The translations under genes were made by a program, and so were the position numbers. A model generated the notes under the pieces. It was given only the letters and a program-made list of their open reading frames with translations. It was not told where the DNA came from and made no database searches. From contig NZ_JARKOZ010000153.1 of NCBI RefSeq assembly GCF_029978005.1, positions 1 to 64,000 of the forward strand: a DNA stretch of 64,000 bases. The letters run 5' to 3'. Position 1 is the stretch's first letter, and each line of letters opens with the position of its first letter. The stretch is from Solidesulfovibrio sp. (GTDB lineage Bacteria; Desulfobacterota; Desulfovibrionia; Desulfovibrionales; Desulfovibrionaceae). Shown here piece by piece: positions 41,142 to 49,653 of the stretch.

Positions 41142-43082
41142 TCAGGACACGCGGCCGCCCGGGGCCACAACGCTCGACGGCCCGAGCAGGGCCATGCCGC
41201 CCTCGTGCTTGACCGCCAGGATCATGCCGTGGGAGTCGGCCCCGCGCAGCTTGCGAGGCTTGAGGTTGGCCACAAGCACCACCTGCCGCCCGACGAGGTC
41301 CTCGGGCTTGAAGTGCTCGGCCAGGCCGGCCACCACCGGGCGGGGAGCCGCCTCGCCGATGTCCACGGACACGGCGTAGAGCCTGTCCGCCCCGGGCACG
41401 GGCGCGGCCGAGACCACCACGCCCACCCGCAGGTCGAGCTTGGCGAAATCGTCGTACTCCACTTCCGCCGCCGGTTCGGGCCTGACGGCCGGCTTCTTCT
41501 CGACCTTGGCCGCCTTGGCGGCCTTGGGCGCGGCCGGGGCCGCCTCCCTGGCCGGGGCTTCCAGGCGGGGGAAGAGATTGGACGTGGCGGCCACCGTGGT
41601 CCCGGCGGGAAGCGGCGCGAAATCGCGGTCCGGGCCGCACAGGCAAACCTTTTCCGGATCCGCGCCGAGCTGGCGCAGCAAGGTGGAGGAGGCCTCGGGC
41701 ATGACCGGCAGCAGGCAGACGGCGGCCAGGCGCAGCCCGCCCAGGGCGTGGGCCATGACCGTGGCCAGGCGCGCCGTGCGCCCTTGCTTGGCGAGCGTCC
41801 AGGGGGCCATGGCGTCGATGTATTTGTTGAGCCCCCGCACGAGCTCCCACAAGGCTTCCAGGGCCCGCGAGAACTGGGCCGCGCCGAAAAGCTGCACGAA
41901 GTTGTCCACGGCCTCGGTGGCCAGGGTGGCCAGGGCGTCGTCGGCCGGGTCGGCCTCCCCTTCCCCGGGCAAGGTTCCGCCGAAATACTTGGCGGTCATG
42001 GCCAGGCTGCGGTTGGCCAGGTTGCCGAGGTCGTTGGCCAGGTCGGCGTTGAAGCGGCCGGCGAAGGCCTCTTCCGTGAAGCTGGCGTCCGCGCCGAAGA
42101 CCATCTCGCGCAGGAGGAAGTAGCGCATGCCCGAGAGCCCGGCCTTGGCCGCGAGCTCCAGCGGCTCGACCACGTTGCCGAGCGACTTGGACATCTTGGT
42201 GTCGCGCACGAGCCAGTAGCCGTGGACATTGAGGTGGCGGTAGAGCGGCAGGCCCAGGGAAAGGAGCATGGTCGGCCAGAACACGGCGTGGGGCTTGAGG
42301 ATGTCCTTGGCCACCAGATGCTCGGCCACGCCCCACCAGGAGGCGAAGTCCGGGTCGTCGGGCCAGCCCACGGCGGTCAGGTAGTTGATGAGCGCGTCGA
42401 ACCAGACGTAAGTGACGAAATTTTCGTCGAAGGGCAGTTCGATGCCCCAGGTCAGGCGCGACTTGGGCCGGGAGATGCACAGATCCTCCAGCGCGCCGGA
42501 TTCGAGCAGGCTCACCACCTCGTTGCGGTATTGCCGGGGACGGATGAAGTCCGGATTGGCCTTGATGTGTTCCAGAAGCTGGCCCTGGTACTTGGACATG
42601 CGGAAGAAGTAGTTCTTCTCGGCGATGTATTCCGGCTTGACCTTGTGGTCCGGGCACAGGCCGTCCACGAGTTCCTTTTCGGTCAGGAAGCGCTCGCAGC
42701 CCTTGCAGTAGTGGCCGCCGTACTCGCCGAAGTAGATGTCGCCCTTGTCGTAAACGAGCTGCAAGGCCCGCTGCACGGCCTTGCGGTGGTCCGGCTCGGT
42801 GGTGCGGATGAAGCGCTTGGGCGTGATGCCGAGCTTGGGCCACAGCGCGCTGAAAAGGCCGCTTATGGCGTCGGCATATTCCTTGGGCGTCTGGCCGGCG
42901 TTTCGGGCCGCCTCGGCGATCTTGTCGCCGTGCTCGTCGGTGCCGGTCAGGAAGTAGACATCCTCGCCCAAAAGCGCGTGGAAGCGGGCCAGGGCGTCGG
43001 CCACGGTGGTGGTATAGGCATGGCCCAGATGGGGCTTGGCGTTGACGTAGTAGATGGGCGTGGTGATGAAGAAACGCTTCAC
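41142..43082 (-). CDS. metG: Methionyl-tRNA synthetase
   Basis: 646 residues. Class I signatures HLGH near residue 18 (in AKPHLGHAYTTT) and KMSKS near 297 (DTKMSKSLGN); a knuckle YCKGCERF...LCPDH supplies C-x2-C and C-x2-H for zinc. The C-terminus (about 545-646) is a fused EMAPII-type tRNA-binding domain starting DFAKLDLRVGVVV, joined through an Ala/Lys/Pro-rich linker. It charges tRNA-Met in the cytoplasm. The ATG overlaps the stop of ricT as ATGA. Confidence 0.97.
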   Translation of the reverse strand: MKRFFITTPIYYVNAKPHLGHAYTTTVADALARFHALLGEDVYFLTGTDEHGDKIAEAARNAGQTPKEYADAISGLFSALWPKLGITPKRFIRTTEPDHRKAVQRALQLVYDKGDIYFGEYGGHYCKGCERFLTEKELVDGLCPDHKVKPEYIAEKNYFFRMSKYQGQLLEHIKANPDFIRPRQYRNEVVSLLESGALEDLCISRPKSRLTWGIELPFDENFVTYVWFDALINYLTAVGWPDDPDFASWWGVAEHLVAKDILKPHAVFWPTMLLSLGLPLYRHLNVHGYWLVRDTKMSKSLGNVVEPLELAAKAGLSGMRYFLLREMVFGADASFTEEAFAGRFNADLANDLGNLANRSLAMTAKYFGGTLPGEGEADPADDALATLATEAVDNFVQLFGAAQFSRALEALWELVRGLNKYIDAMAPWTLAKQGRTARLATVMAHALGGLRLAAVCLLPVMPEASSTLLRQLGADPEKVCLCGPDRDFAPLPAGTTVAATSNLFPRLEAPAREAAPAAPKAAKAAKVEKKPAVRPEPAAEVEYDDFAKLDLRVGVVVSAAPVPGADRLYAVSVDIGEAAPRPVVAGLAEHFKPEDLVGRQVVLVANLKPRKLRGADSHGMILAVKHEGGMALLGPSSVVAPGGRVS

Positions 43083-44326
43083 GATCCGGTCTCCGGGTCA
43101 CGGGAAGAGGGTTTGCCGCCGCCGTGGCGGCCGTCGGGGCGCGGGGCGGGACGCGGGCCGGCCTGGCGCTGGGATTGGTCGCCGGCGGGCTGGGACGGCC
43201 TGGAATTCCTGCGGGACGGCCGCCGGGAGCGCCGCGAGCCGCGTCCGGGCTCGCGCTCGGGCCTGGACTCCTGGGCCTGTTCGACGGCGGGGCCGGAGGG
43301 GGCGGCCGCGGCGAGCTCCGGAGCGGCCGGCTCGGGGGCGGGGCCGCCGGGCCGGCACTGGGGCCTTTGCCGATCGCGGCCCTCGGGCCTGCCGCCCGGG
43401 CGCTCCCGGCCGCCCTGGGAGCCGGCCGGGGGACCGGAACGCCGCTGGGGCGGCCGCGGGGAGTCCTGGGCCGGGCGCTCCTCGGCCTTGGGGCCGGGCT
43501 GCCCCTCGGCCAGGGGCGGGCGGGCCTCGGCCGCGGCGCTCCACTCCTCCACGGTCAGCTCGTGCTCCTCGCCGGCCTCGTCGAGGACGGTGACGGTTTC
43601 GCGGAAGAGGTTGGTGCGCAGCACCTTGACCAGGCCCAGGGAGGTGGAGAACTTCTTGCCGACCCGGGGACATTTCTTCTGGAACTGCTCGTAGTTCTCC
43701 TGCTCGAAGGACAGGCAGCACAAAAGCCTGCCGCAGATGCCGGAGATCTTGGTGGGGTTGAGGAACAGGTTCTGTTCCTTGGCCATCTTGATGGTCACGG
43801 GCGCGAACTTGCGCATGAACCTGCGGCAGCAGCACATCTGGCCGCAGTTGCCGATGGCGCCGAGCATCTGTGTTTCGTGGCGCACGCCGATCTGGCGCAG
43901 TTCGATGCGGGTGTGGTAGGCCTTGACCAGGTCCTTGACCAGTTCGCGGAAGTCGATGCGCCCCGGGGCGGTGAAGTAGAACACGATCTTGCCCCGGTCG
44001 TGGAGCACTTCCACGTCCACGAGCTTCATTTCCAGGTTTCGCGATTCGATGCACTTGCGGCAGTAGGTGTGGGCCTCCCGGGCCAGGGCGTCGTTTTCGC
44101 GCTGGATGTCCAGGTCTTCCGGCGTGGGCAGGCGGAAGATGGGTTTGATTTCCTGTTCGGTCGCCTCCGGCGGGGGCGCGTCGGCGAGCACGGTCACCTT
44201 GCCCATGCCGAGCCCCTGCTCGGTCTGGACGAGGACGCTGTCACCAAGCTCCACGACGAAGGGTCCGGAGTCGAAATAATAGACTTGTCCGTGATCACGG
44301 AACTTGATGCCGAGAATATGGCTCAT
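43079..44326 (-). CDS. ricT: PSP1 / RicT-like protein with long disordered tail
   Basis: 415 residues from the ATG at 44326; a longer in-frame start at 44392 would add 22 unconserved residues. The N-terminal 250 residues match RicT/YaaT (PSP1 domain) with conserved cysteines NCGQMCCCRRFM and ICGRLLCCLSFE, which in Bacillus help carry Fe-S clusters of a complex promoting RNA processing. The last 150 residues are Pro/Arg/Gly/Glu-rich and surely disordered. It is coupled to metG by an ATGA overlap, a frequent neighbour pair. Confidence 0.9.
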   Translation of the reverse strand: MSHILGIKFRDHGQVYYFDSGPFVVELGDSVLVQTEQGLGMGKVTVLADAPPPEATEQEIKPIFRLPTPEDLDIQRENDALAREAHTYCRKCIESRNLEMKLVDVEVLHDRGKIVFYFTAPGRIDFRELVKDLVKAYHTRIELRQIGVRHETQMLGAIGNCGQMCCCRRFMRKFAPVTIKMAKEQNLFLNPTKISGICGRLLCCLSFEQENYEQFQKKCPRVGKKFSTSLGLVKVLRTNLFRETVTVLDEAGEEHELTVEEWSAAAEARPPLAEGQPGPKAEERPAQDSPRPPQRRSGPPAGSQGGRERPGGRPEGRDRQRPQCRPGGPAPEPAAPELAAAAPSGPAVEQAQESRPEREPGRGSRRSRRPSRRNSRPSQPAGDQSQRQAGPRPAPRPDGRHGGGKPSSRDPETGS

Positions 44327-44507
44327 GCACGCCCTATGGGTACGCCGCGCGGCGCGGCGGTTTTGGTCCGGAAGCGAAAAAAGATACGTCATTTGTCCCC
44401 GGACGGCAAATGGCGCGTCGGGGTTTCCAAAATTTTTTCACGGAAACGAGTTGACAACCCCGGGCCATCCGCGTAGACCGCTTCTTCGCCGCGCATGAGC
44501 GTCGCAC

Positions 44508-44583
44508 GGGCCATTAGCTCAATTGGTAGAGCAGCGGACTCTTAATCCGTTGGTTCAAGGTTCGAGTCCTTGATGGCCCACCA
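44508..44583 (+). tRNA. tRNA-Lys (anticodon CTT)
   Basis: A 76-nt cloverleaf including encoded CCA: acceptor GGGCCAT with ATGGCCC, D-arm GCTCAATTGGTAGAGC, anticodon loop CTCTTAA (anticodon at 44541-44543 reads CTT), and T-loop GGTTCGAGTCC. A low-GC island begins right after it, so its 3' end is the likely integration site. Confidence 0.97.
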
Positions 44584-44592
44584 GTAAAAATT

Positions 44593-44652
44593 ACAAAGGG
44601 TTACATGCCGGAAATACCCGGGCCATGTGACCCTTTGTTTTTGCCCAAAGCC
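44593..44652 (+). terminator. Terminator downstream of tRNA-Lys
   Basis: An inverted repeat (ACAAAGGGTTACATG at 44593-44607 with 44634-44648) with one imperfect pair and a T-run follows the tRNA. Confidence 0.7.
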
Positions 44653-44657
44653 CCTTC

Positions 44658-44678
44658 TAGTCCCGGAATAGTCCCGGA
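44658..44678 (+). repeat. Short direct repeat near island end
   Basis: TAGTCCCGGA occurs twice, 11 bp apart (44658-44667 and 44669-44678), about 75 bp beyond the tRNA. Such repeats near attachment sites are often recombinase arm sites; this is inference. Confidence 0.4.
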
Positions 44679-44715
44679 CACAAAATATCCCTCGAAACAC
44701 GCCTAGGGGGCGACA

Positions 44716-45534
44716 TTGTCAGGAGGCAATGTTGCTCCCCACTCCACTCTTTCCGTGGCGGTCCACGAGAGGAGCGGCAACCGGTGCGGACACGACCCTA
44801 AGCGGCCGAAACTGACGCCGTCTGCCCCCATCCGCAAGGGCAAGGGCGGCCTGCCCCGTATCCTCTCTCTCGCAGCCGAGCGAACCAAGGCTTGGTACGA
44901 CCATCCGAAGAAATGCCCACCGCTTTTGACCCAAGGCAACCGCAAGACCCGGAGCGAGCGTCGCGAGGCCTGCCTCATAGTCCTGGAAACGCTTCTGTCC
45001 CATCTCGATCTGGCATCCCTGTGCCTTGGCGTCCCGACTTTGGCCAATGGGTTCATCGACATCGACATGAAAGTCATTGTCCGGGATTCTGGCCTCGGCC
45101 AGCGTCGGTGCGAGCGAGCCATCAGACAGCTCAGAGAGGCCGGCTTCATGGCGGTGACTCAGCCGAGGGGCCTGAGCGACGAAGGCCGGTACTTCGGCTG
45201 CCGGGCCATCCGCGTTATCACCACAGCCTTTTTCGAATGGCTGGGATTGGGACCGATGCTGCGGCGGGAACGAGCCAGAGCTTCGGAGGCGCTTCGCCAC
45301 AAAGCGCAAAAAGCTAACCGCAAGCTGGCGGATTTCATGCGCCGGGTGGTGGCCGGCGTACGGCCCATCTTCAAACATCGTCAGGACGGGAAACCCAGGG
45401 AACAGCGCATCGCCCTCTGGAACGCTACCTGGGCGAGCCATGTCCGGGTTGGTCTGGACGTCCAGGAAGCCCAACGGCAAACAAACGAGACCCTGGGCTA
45501 CCCACCAAGCTACAGTCCAGGGTTAGAGCAGTAG
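44716..45534 (+). CDS. Plasmid replication initiator-like protein
   Basis: 272 residues, start uncertain (TTG at 44716; GTG at 44755 also possible). The core SERREACLIVLETLLSHLDL and ASLCLGVPTL, then RRCERAIRQLREAGFMAVTQ (a winged-helix recognition region) and RYFGCRAIRVITTAFFEWLG, recalls RepA-type initiators of IncFII-like plasmids, as judged from memory of that family. Lying first in an island with oriT, TraJ-like and relaxase genes, it may allow replication of the excised circle. Could alternatively be a regulator of the island. Confidence 0.5.
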   Translation: MSGGNVAPHSTLSVAVHERSGNRCGHDPKRPKLTPSAPIRKGKGGLPRILSLAAERTKAWYDHPKKCPPLLTQGNRKTRSERREACLIVLETLLSHLDLASLCLGVPTLANGFIDIDMKVIVRDSGLGQRRCERAIRQLREAGFMAVTQPRGLSDEGRYFGCRAIRVITTAFFEWLGLGPMLRRERARASEALRHKAQKANRKLADFMRRVVAGVRPIFKHRQDGKPREQRIALWNATWASHVRVGLDVQEAQRQTNETLGYPPSYSPGLEQ

Positions 45535-45630
45535 CCAAGCGTTCCCTCGCGCGCTTCCATCTCGCGACGGCGTTGTTTATTTTCTCTTGGACGCGATATC
45601 CCCTCATTTGGCGTGAACCATTTTCCTCTT

Positions 45631-45659
45631 GAACGGCCCGAATAGGGCCGTTCGGCATT
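45631..45659 (+). terminator. Terminator after the Rep-like gene
   Basis: A perfect 9-bp stem (GAACGGCCC at 45631-45639 with 45645-45653) followed by GGCATTTTTT. Confidence 0.75.
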
Positions 45660-46020
45660 TTTTGGGTCAGCTGTCATCTGCTCAGGCCATGGGTGCTTGA
45701 AATAAGTGTCGCTAGGTTGACTCACATGTGTCGGGCATAAATCCCAAAAGCAAAAATTGAAATATGTCATCCAAAGAAAATCGTTAGGCTGTAGTTTTTT
45801 ACAAGCAGCAAGCCAGGCTGAATTCTTTTTAAGGTGTATTGTGCCAGATGTTTTTGTGTTGAGGTGAATTCCGTTAAAGTCAACACGGCATCGGCTTAAA
45901 TTGCGCCTTGTTGGCGATCAATGATGATTTAGCCTTAGCTTATGGAGTTGTATTCAGATTTGTGAAATGAAATTGTATGGACTAGGAAAACGCTCAAAAG
46001 ATGTGGTACGGAATAACGGT
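45660..46020. other. AT-rich gap between Rep-like gene and oriT
   Basis: About 360 bp, visibly AT-rich, without a credible gene and without clear iterons by eye. It could hold the promoter of the mobilisation genes or a replication origin. Confidence 0.4.
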
Positions 46021-46110
46021 GTCGGAAGGCAGGACAGGTGAAGTATGCCCACCTTCGGCGGGCTACTTCACGTCCAGCCCTGCGGGGCGGCTCATTCGCC
46101 TGCGGCTCAA
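46021..46110. other. oriT: RP4/IncP-like origin of transfer (oriT)
   Basis: GGCAGGACAGGTGAAGTA at 46028-46045, followed by TGCCCACC, differs at only a few bases from my recollection of the RP4 oriT core. A dyad follows (GTGAAGTA...GCCC at about 46039-46050 with GGGCTACTTCAC about 46060-46071), and CGCCTGCGGCTCAACG further right also resembles the RP4 arrangement. On the minus strand TCCTG-CC fits the IncP nic site, with cleavage expected between 46030 and 46029. The TraJ- and TraI-like genes are directly to the right. Confidence 0.75.
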
Positions 46111-46139
46111 CGCTCAAGACAACCGGTGTGGAGATAGTC

Positions 46140-46469
46140 ATGCCCTCGAAAAAAGCCGTGCTGAAAACCTATTTGACTCCAGAGGAATATGAAAAAATCC
46201 TGGAGAGCGCCGACAGGACCGGCCTCTCTCTTTCCTGTTTCGCCAAGCGCGTCTGCCTGGGGCTGCCCGTGCCCAGTCTGGAACACCAGCAAGCCCGTCG
46301 GGAACTGCTTAAGGTCAACGCCGACCTCGGTCGGCTGGGGGGCCTTTTCAAGCTGTGCTTGTCCGAAAAGGAGGGGCCACTTGTCCTTTTTCACCAGGAA
46401 ATCCGACGGGTGCTTCGGGAGATTGAGACGCGACAGCGAGAACTAAAAGCCGCCGTGACCAGAATCTGA
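46140..46469 (+). CDS. TraJ-like oriT-binding relaxosome protein
   Basis: 109 residues from the ATG at 46140 (GGAG upstream). A ribbon-helix-helix-like N-terminus (VLKTYLTPEEYEKILESADR) is followed by LLKVNADLGRLGGLFKLCL, which closely matches the RP4 TraJ signature NGDLGRLGGLLKLWL (recalled). TraJ binds the arm of the oriT dyad and recruits the TraI relaxase; the candidate dyad is about 70 bp upstream. Often annotated as MobC. Confidence 0.85.
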   Translation: MPSKKAVLKTYLTPEEYEKILESADRTGLSLSCFAKRVCLGLPVPSLEHQQARRELLKVNADLGRLGGLFKLCLSEKEGPLVLFHQEIRRVLREIETRQRELKAAVTRI

Positions 46470-46487
46470 GCAGCCTTCGAGTGTAAA

Positions 46488-48203
46488 ATGATCAGCAGAC
46501 GGATCGCTAAAAAGCCCGAAAACGACAATTACCGCCGTTTGGCCAATTACATCGCCGACGCCGGCGGGAAAGGGGAAAAATGCCTGTTGACTTGGTGCGC
46601 GGGTTGCTGGGCCGGGGACGACTACGATCTGGCCATCCAGGAGGTCGCCGATACCCAGGACCTGAGTACTCGGACCACCAAGGAAAAGACCTATCACCTC
46701 ATCGTGAGCTTCCGGCCCGAGGACGAGAACACTTTGACGCCAGAGGTGCTAAAGGAGATTGAGGCCGAACTGGCCAAGGCCCTGGGCTTCGAGGAACACC
46801 AGCGGCATTGTGGGGTCCATAAGAACACGGCCAATCTGCACATGCATGTGGCCTTCAATATGATCCACCCGGAGAAGCTGACCCGGCACGACCCCTTCCG
46901 GGATTATCACACCCGGGACCGCTTTTGCCGTAAGCTGGAGAAACGCTTCGGCTTGGCCATAGACCATGGCCGAAACCAGGGTCCGGCACAGCCCCTCGGC
47001 GATGGAGCCGCCACTGTGGAAGCCCATATCGGACAGCAATCCTTCGAGAGCTACGCCAAGGACTTTCGCGAAAGCATCCTGGCCAGCCTGGAAGGAGCTG
47101 CGGACTGGCAGGGCCTACACCAAGCCCTGGCCCTGCATGGTCTGGAGATCAAGCCCCACGGCAACGGACTGGTCATCAAGGACCGTTACGGCAAACACAC
47201 AATCAAGGCCAGCAGTCTGGCCCGAAGCTTGGCCAAGGGGAATCTGGAAAAACACCTCGGTCGGTTTCAGCCGGCCGGCGTAGCTGTCCACGCGATAGAG
47301 TCCAAGGACCGCTACCAGGCCAAGCCGTTACAGCGGCAAAGCCCAGAGCGCGACAAACTGTTTGCCGAGTATCGGGCCTGCATGGCCGAGCGGAGAAAAG
47401 CCCTATCAGCCCTTCGCGAAGAAAGGGCGTTGCGCCTGGAAACAATTGAGCGGACCTGGAAACGTCAGCTCCAGGAGATTGGGAAAATGGCTCTGACCAA
47501 GCGGGACCTCTACGACTTGCTCAAAGAAGCCAGGCAACACGGGGCAAAGCTCAGACGCCAGCTTGGCCGAGAAATGGACGGGAGACATGAAAAGCTCCGA
47601 GAGGCCTTTCCCTACTCTTCCTGGAGCACCTTCCTGCGATGGGAAGCCGAGCACGGCAACGAGGCCGCCCTGGCCGTTCTGCGATCACGGAAACAAGCTG
47701 TCGAACCTGAGCACGGAGAAGTACCCCGCTGGTGTTCGAGCCGCAGGGGCTTCGCACGTGGCACCTGGGAGGAGCGCAAGCGCGCGATCCTTGGCGAATC
47801 GCAGCTTCAGCCGGAAGAAAAGCGCACCCTCCTTTCCGTGGCCCACATGCGGTATCTTTTAGGGCTGAAAGCGGAAGCGGACGCGGACAATGCCTTGGCT
47901 TTCAAGCCCTTTCAGGGCTTCACCTATGCGATCGATTCCAAAGGCACGGTCCTCTTCACCCTGGCAAGTGGTGGCTTGATCCGTGACATGGGTGACCAGA
48001 TCGTTTGCAGCGCCCATGATCCCACCGCGCGGCAGGTTAGCTTCAGGTTGGCCCGGTTGAAATGGGGCAAGGAGGCTGTGCGTGAGGGGAATCGCGGACT
48101 GCTGTTGAAACGGGACATCACCCTTGCCTGTCAGCCTGGACTTGAACACCAACACCCTGACCTCGACCCAGGTCAACCCCGCCTTATCGGCTTAAATCGG
48201 TAA
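46488..48203 (+). CDS. TraI-type relaxase (MOBP)
   Basis: 571 residues. The N-terminus ISRRIAKKPENDNYRRLANYI carries the catalytic-Tyr region of the RP4 TraI family, TYHLIVSFRPEDE follows, and VHKNTANLHMHVAFNMIHP is the metal-binding three-His motif. The protein would cut one strand at oriT, stay bound to the 5' end and pilot the strand through a conjugation channel. No coupling protein or type IV secretion genes are in the window, so the element is probably mobilisable rather than self-transferring. It follows the TraJ-like gene by 18 bp. Confidence 0.9.
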   Translation: MISRRIAKKPENDNYRRLANYIADAGGKGEKCLLTWCAGCWAGDDYDLAIQEVADTQDLSTRTTKEKTYHLIVSFRPEDENTLTPEVLKEIEAELAKALGFEEHQRHCGVHKNTANLHMHVAFNMIHPEKLTRHDPFRDYHTRDRFCRKLEKRFGLAIDHGRNQGPAQPLGDGAATVEAHIGQQSFESYAKDFRESILASLEGAADWQGLHQALALHGLEIKPHGNGLVIKDRYGKHTIKASSLARSLAKGNLEKHLGRFQPAGVAVHAIESKDRYQAKPLQRQSPERDKLFAEYRACMAERRKALSALREERALRLETIERTWKRQLQEIGKMALTKRDLYDLLKEARQHGAKLRRQLGREMDGRHEKLREAFPYSSWSTFLRWEAEHGNEAALAVLRSRKQAVEPEHGEVPRWCSSRRGFARGTWEERKRAILGESQLQPEEKRTLLSVAHMRYLLGLKAEADADNALAFKPFQGFTYAIDSKGTVLFTLASGGLIRDMGDQIVCSAHDPTARQVSFRLARLKWGKEAVREGNRGLLLKRDITLACQPGLEHQHPDLDPGQPRLIGLNR

Positions 48204-48210
48204 GGATCGA

Positions 48211-48240
48211 TTGACATCACACGATTGGGTTTCCTATTCT
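48211..48240 (+). promoter_or_regulatory. Sigma-70 promoter of the defence operon
   Basis: TTGACA (48211-48216), 18-bp spacer, TATTCT (48235-48240), about 90 bp before the first gene of the defence operon and just after the relaxase stop. Confidence 0.65.
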
Positions 48241-48330
48241 CGGCCACCTGCTTGGGGAGGCCGTGGCCTGACCTCGCGCCTGCCGTCGGCGAGTGCGGGT
48301 TCTTCCCCCAACCACCCTTTGGAGGCTGAA

Positions 48331-48555
48331 ATGGTCGAGAGTGAAGAGCGTTGGCTGTCGATGACTGAGATATGCCAGCACCTTGGGGTCAGCAACGACA
48401 CCGTATACAAATGGATCGACAAGCATGAGATGCCGGCCCACCGCATGGGACGTCTTTGGAAATTTAAAAAATATCAGGTCGATGCATGGGTTGAAGCTGG
48501 AGGGGCGTCTGGCTCATCGGTTGATGAAGATGTAGATAAGGACTTAAACAAATGA
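48331..48555 (+). CDS. Excisionase-family HTH DNA-binding protein
   Basis: 74 residues from the ATG at 48331 (GGAGG 6 bp upstream; longer in-frame starts have no RBS). WLSMTEICQHLGVSNDTVYKWIDK is a MerR/excisionase-type helix-turn-helix, followed by the wing RMGRLWKFKKYQVDAWVE, and an acidic tail. It shares an ATGA overlap with the methyltransferase gene, so it is the first gene of the defence operon; a regulator of it is more likely than a true excisionase, but both are possible. Confidence 0.8.
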   Translation: MVESEERWLSMTEICQHLGVSNDTVYKWIDKHEMPAHRMGRLWKFKKYQVDAWVEAGGASGSSVDEDVDKDLNK

Positions 48556-49637
48556 AACTTGGATCGAAAACAAATATTTCTAACAAAAATATTAGTGCTA
48601 TTGATTTATTTTGTGGAGCTGGCGGGCTGACACATGGCCTGGTCAAGTCTGGTATCAATGTCGTCCTTGGAGTTGATATCGACCCTGCCTGCCAATTCCC
48701 GTATACTGCAAATAATAAATCAGATTTTTTATTAAAATCGGTAGAAGACTTGGAGGCAAAAGATCTAGAAAATTACTATAAAAACAAAGGACTCAAGCTC
48801 ATCGCTGGCTGTGCTCCTTGCCAGACTTTTTCCACATACAACCAAAAAGCAAAAAAATCCGACAGGCGATGGTGGCTTTTAATGCATTTTTCGAGACTAG
48901 TTGAAGAACTTCTTCCAGAATTAGTGACAATGGAGAACGTGCCTCGCTTGATCGATCAAAATGTCTTCATTGATTTCGTCGGCGATCTTGAAGCCAAAGG
49001 ATATTCGGTCAGTTACAAAATAGTCAATTGTGCCGATTATGGTATTCCTCAACAGCGGAATCGAGTGGTGTTGCTGGCATCGAGGCTTGGACCAATTTCT
49101 TTACTTTCCCCGCCTGGATTCGGTAACGGCCCCAAAACCGTCAGGGAGGCTATAGGAGACCTGCCACCAATTGAAGCTGGAACGAGTGATCCAGGGGACC
49201 CTCTACACCAATGCTCGTCCCTTTCGAGACTCAACATGCGGCGGATCAAAGTTTCAACGCCTGGAGGAACTTGGCGTGACTGGCCCAAAGAATTGGTTAC
49301 TGATTGCCACAAGAGGTCATCGGGCAAAACCTATCCGAGTGTTTACGGTCGCATGACGTGGGATGATCCAGCGCCAACCGTAACAACACAATTTTATGGA
49401 TTTGGTAATGGTCGTTTTGGACATCCAGAACAAGACCGAGCCATATCCTTGAGGGAAGGAGCCATCCTCCAGAGCTTTCCGCCAGACTACGAGTTTGTTG
49501 CACCTGGGGAACCGGTTTGTCAGAAATCCATTGGGCGATTGATCGGCAATGCCGTGCCTGTAACTCTTGGCGAAGTGATCGGATACAGTCTACGCGTACA
49601 CGTTTCGAAGGTGGCAAGAAAACGTACTCGACAATAA
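48552..49637 (+). CDS. drmMII: DNA cytosine-5 methyltransferase (DrmMII-like)
   Basis: 361 residues. All main C5-methyltransferase motifs are there: I (AIDLFCGAGGLTHG), IV with catalytic Cys (AGCAPCQTF), VI (MENVPRL), VIII (GIPQQRNRVVLLAS) and X (SIGRLIGNAVPV). It would methylate host DNA to mark self in the DISARM setting. The gene is noticeably AT-rich compared with drmD, so it was acquired separately. It overlaps the HTH gene as ATGA and is 16 bp before drmD. Confidence 0.88.
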   Translation: MKLGSKTNISNKNISAIDLFCGAGGLTHGLVKSGINVVLGVDIDPACQFPYTANNKSDFLLKSVEDLEAKDLENYYKNKGLKLIAGCAPCQTFSTYNQKAKKSDRRWWLLMHFSRLVEELLPELVTMENVPRLIDQNVFIDFVGDLEAKGYSVSYKIVNCADYGIPQQRNRVVLLASRLGPISLLSPPGFGNGPKTVREAIGDLPPIEAGTSDPGDPLHQCSSLSRLNMRRIKVSTPGGTWRDWPKELVTDCHKRSSGKTYPSVYGRMTWDDPAPTVTTQFYGFGNGRFGHPEQDRAISLREGAILQSFPPDYEFVAPGEPVCQKSIGRLIGNAVPVTLGEVIGYSLRVHVSKVARKRTRQ

Positions 49638-49653
49638 AAAGGAGCCGGGCACA

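Noticed and set aside
41121-44476. Long plus-strand frames opposite metG and ricT
   Set aside because: Shadow frames; His/Gly/Val-rich products with no recognisable domain.
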